This document shows, in pieces, positions 62,448 to 64,000 of a DNA stretch of 64,000 nucleotides. The notes beneath the pieces were generated by a model. That model was given only the letters and a program-made list of their open reading frames with translations, did no database searches and was not told where the DNA came from. Source of the DNA: Pholis gunnellus (Eukaryota; Chordata; Actinopteri; Perciformes; Pholidae). The DNA lies in assembly GCA_910591455.2 (NCBI GenBank), contig OU342809.1, positions 5,840,363 to 5,904,362 on the forward strand, written 5' to 3'. Positions within the stretch are counted from its first letter, which is position 1; every line of letters starts with the position of its first letter. Made by a program: the position numbers and the translations under genes.

Positions 62448-62985
62448 TGGAATCCAATTTTTTCCACATTATGTTCAGTGGTGAGTGCAATAGTTGTCTT
62501 GAGTAGTAATCAAATGGCATCGTCTTAAATGGTTTCAGTAAATCTACATAATGTAGGACAGTCTGTTATCCAACCAAATTCTTAAACAATTACTGCTGTA
62601 CTGTATCTTATAGATTTCCATTTAGAGTGTTGGTAGGTATAGGGACATCAAAGTGTTGAGTTCTTGTGAGTTGCATACAATTGGTCTTTCTGGACAAGCT
62701 TTAAGCTTATAAGTGAGGTTTGGAGGTCATCACTAGTTGACTATAACCTGGGGATGTTCTGGTGTGCTGTAGAACTAATGAAATACAAGATGGTATGGTC
62801 AGCATACACATGGACAATGCAAAACAAATAAAAAGTAAGAATAGAGAACGTGACATTCTGTACAGATTGTAAACTCCTTTGAAGTAAATTTGTTATCGTT
62901 ATTTTGGGCAACACAAATAACATTGACTTTACATTTCTAGAGTAATTAGAAGGGCTGAATATTGATCCTTTTGGGACCCATCTGG
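62448..62985 (-). pseudogene. LINE reverse-transcriptase fossil B
   Basis: On the minus strand RWVPKGSIFSP (aa 11-21 of a frame starting at 63013) stands where RTs have GVPQGS-LGP. VHVYADHTILYF follows 48 residues later, matching the V-LYADDTILY catalytic box at its normal distance. The second catalytic aspartate is histidine (YADH, 62806-62795). Below it LQTSLISLKLV, TLNG, IWLDNRLS and KIGF appear in order across frameshifts and stops, as in an L2-like fish LINE. It belongs to a different LINE from fossil A, which adjoins it. The element ends near 62448, and no 5' endonuclease domain is seen above 63013. Confidence 0.8.
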
Positions 62986-63039
62986 GGACTTTGTTGTCAT
63001 CTTGGCGATACATTGTTGTAAACTGATTATAGCTGTGTG

Positions 63040-63105
63040 CAGCACTATTGCCGAAGCATAATTTCCCCTTGGGGACAATATAGTATGTCTTATCTTATCT
63101 TGATT
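63040..63105 (+). repeat. LINE-type 3' tail (CCCCTTGGGGA family)
   Basis: AATTTCCCCTTGGGGACAAT, then ATAGTATGTC and repeats of TTATC, is the end of a fish retrotransposon 3' tail with its short terminal microsatellite. It is on the opposite strand to the two LINE fossils, so it is a separate insertion. A reverse copy lies at 42043-42260. Confidence 0.65.
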
Positions 63106-64000
63106 TCAGTCAAAAAAGTCAGACTAATTACATGAGTCTATGTTCCTTTACTTGTGATGTTGCTGCTGTCATGGTCGACAAAAAGGGTGCTCTGAGTTTT
63201 TAAGGTAACATGTATACATGTTGCCTTGTATTATATATATTAAATTCAGTATTGGCATCACAGCTTTTAATATCTTGTATAAGTGACAGCTCAGCTTCAG
63301 CCTGCCTTCACCATCATCCAGTGTCATCCCCACCCCAGATATCTTCTCCCTGAAAGATGCTCCTTCCTTCGAGATAGAATTGCATCATGGCATCAACATA
63401 TTTTAATTTGGGATAAACAGGATTTAGCATGAACGACAGAAGCACCAAAACATATGAATATGTGAAGACGACACAATTTATTCAGGATTGACACTGGGGG
63501 TGCCTCCTTTTATGAAGTTCCATTGACTTTCATATGATTATCAAACTGTAAATAGCCCTACATTTGTTGGAAATTAACATTACCCCTAACCTAGATGTAC
63601 AATCCCATGTCTTGCATACAATCTTAGTGAAAACATCGTAGCGTCGGAATGGACCACGTGCATTGATGTCTTTCTTTCAGCTCGGTAGTTAGATGCTAAT
63701 TTAGTTCTGTTTGGGCTGCTCTTGTCTAATTAAGGGGCCTTATTGACTCCTGTCTGTCTACATATTTTCCAGCAATGTTTGTTTATGCTCATCCATATTA
63801 AAAGGAAATCGTATCCATGTTGCCAGGCCTGATCCCTCATGATCAATATTTCATGTAGATTCATGAATTAAAATGTTGATCTGCACACCAGCCTGTTGCA
63901 TTTCTGTGTTGCTTAAAAAGCTGAAAAGTATCGTATTATTACATTTTCACCAGACTTATGATAATTTTGTTCTCAATATTTCAAATCAGTGACTTGCTCA
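63106..64000. other. Unassigned non-coding stretch
   Basis: AT-rich DNA to the window end. No gene or repeat family recognised. Confidence 0.4.

Noticed and set aside
1..64000. Clustered antiviral or biosynthetic system, CRISPR array or prophage
   Set aside because: No spaced direct repeats, no operon-like gene packing and no viral or bacterial gene motifs anywhere in the window.

Overview
This window looks like nuclear DNA from a teleost fish, most likely a percomorph. It is AT-rich and full of short ORFs (longest 147 codons) that start and stop at random and resemble no protein I know. It holds many simple repeats, (GT)n, (AT)n and (GA)n, and fragments of dispersed repeats that I recognise from memory as common in spiny-rayed fish genomes. 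I see no intact protein-coding gene, no convincing exon, no rRNA or functional tRNA gene, no CRISPR array and no bacterial-style operon. It is best read as intergenic or large-intron sequence. Family names rest on remembered consensus sequences and short protein motifs, not on a search.

Layout. 1-3.6 kb: mostly unassigned, with a decayed tRNA-derived SINE head at 1.34 kb. 3.6-5.2 kb: a repeat cluster holding a dispersed non-coding repeat, a second repeat family, a fossil hAT transposase segment and one copy of a family (here 'A') that recurs at 7.2, 29.5 and 57.9 kb. 5.2-14.8 kb: mainly unassigned, with a perfect hairpin at 5.88 kb and a teleost interspersed repeat at 11.84 kb. 14.8-22.1 kb: a dispersed repeat, a 21-bp duplication, microsatellites and a 352-bp MITE-like element with inverted ends. 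22.1-28.8 kb: long unassigned DNA. 28.8-37.1 kb: two copies of one repeat tail, an 80-bp GT tract, a compound GT/GA tract, a perfect hairpin at 36.19 kb and a SINE interrupted by a long GT tract. 38.8-46.4 kb: a minus-strand dispersed repeat, an AT tract, a LINE-type 3' tail and two decayed Tc1/mariner transposase fragments. 46.9-51.3 kb: short tandem repeats and another dispersed element. 54.4-60.3 kb: further copies of the families above and another perfect hairpin at 58.57 kb. 61.6-63.1 kb: the richest transposon graveyard, with two adjoining minus-strand reverse-transcriptase fossils from different LINEs, a SINE lodged in one of them, and a LINE-type 3' tail on the other strand.

Nothing here works together as a pathway. 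The coding remnants are hAT, Tc1/mariner and LINE fragments, and all are broken. The least expected signal is a set of short perfect inverted repeats (13-14 bp stems, mostly 7-nt loops) in otherwise unique DNA. They are far too perfect to be chance at this window size, and template-switch mutation during replication could explain them. I found no convincing undescribed multi-gene system.
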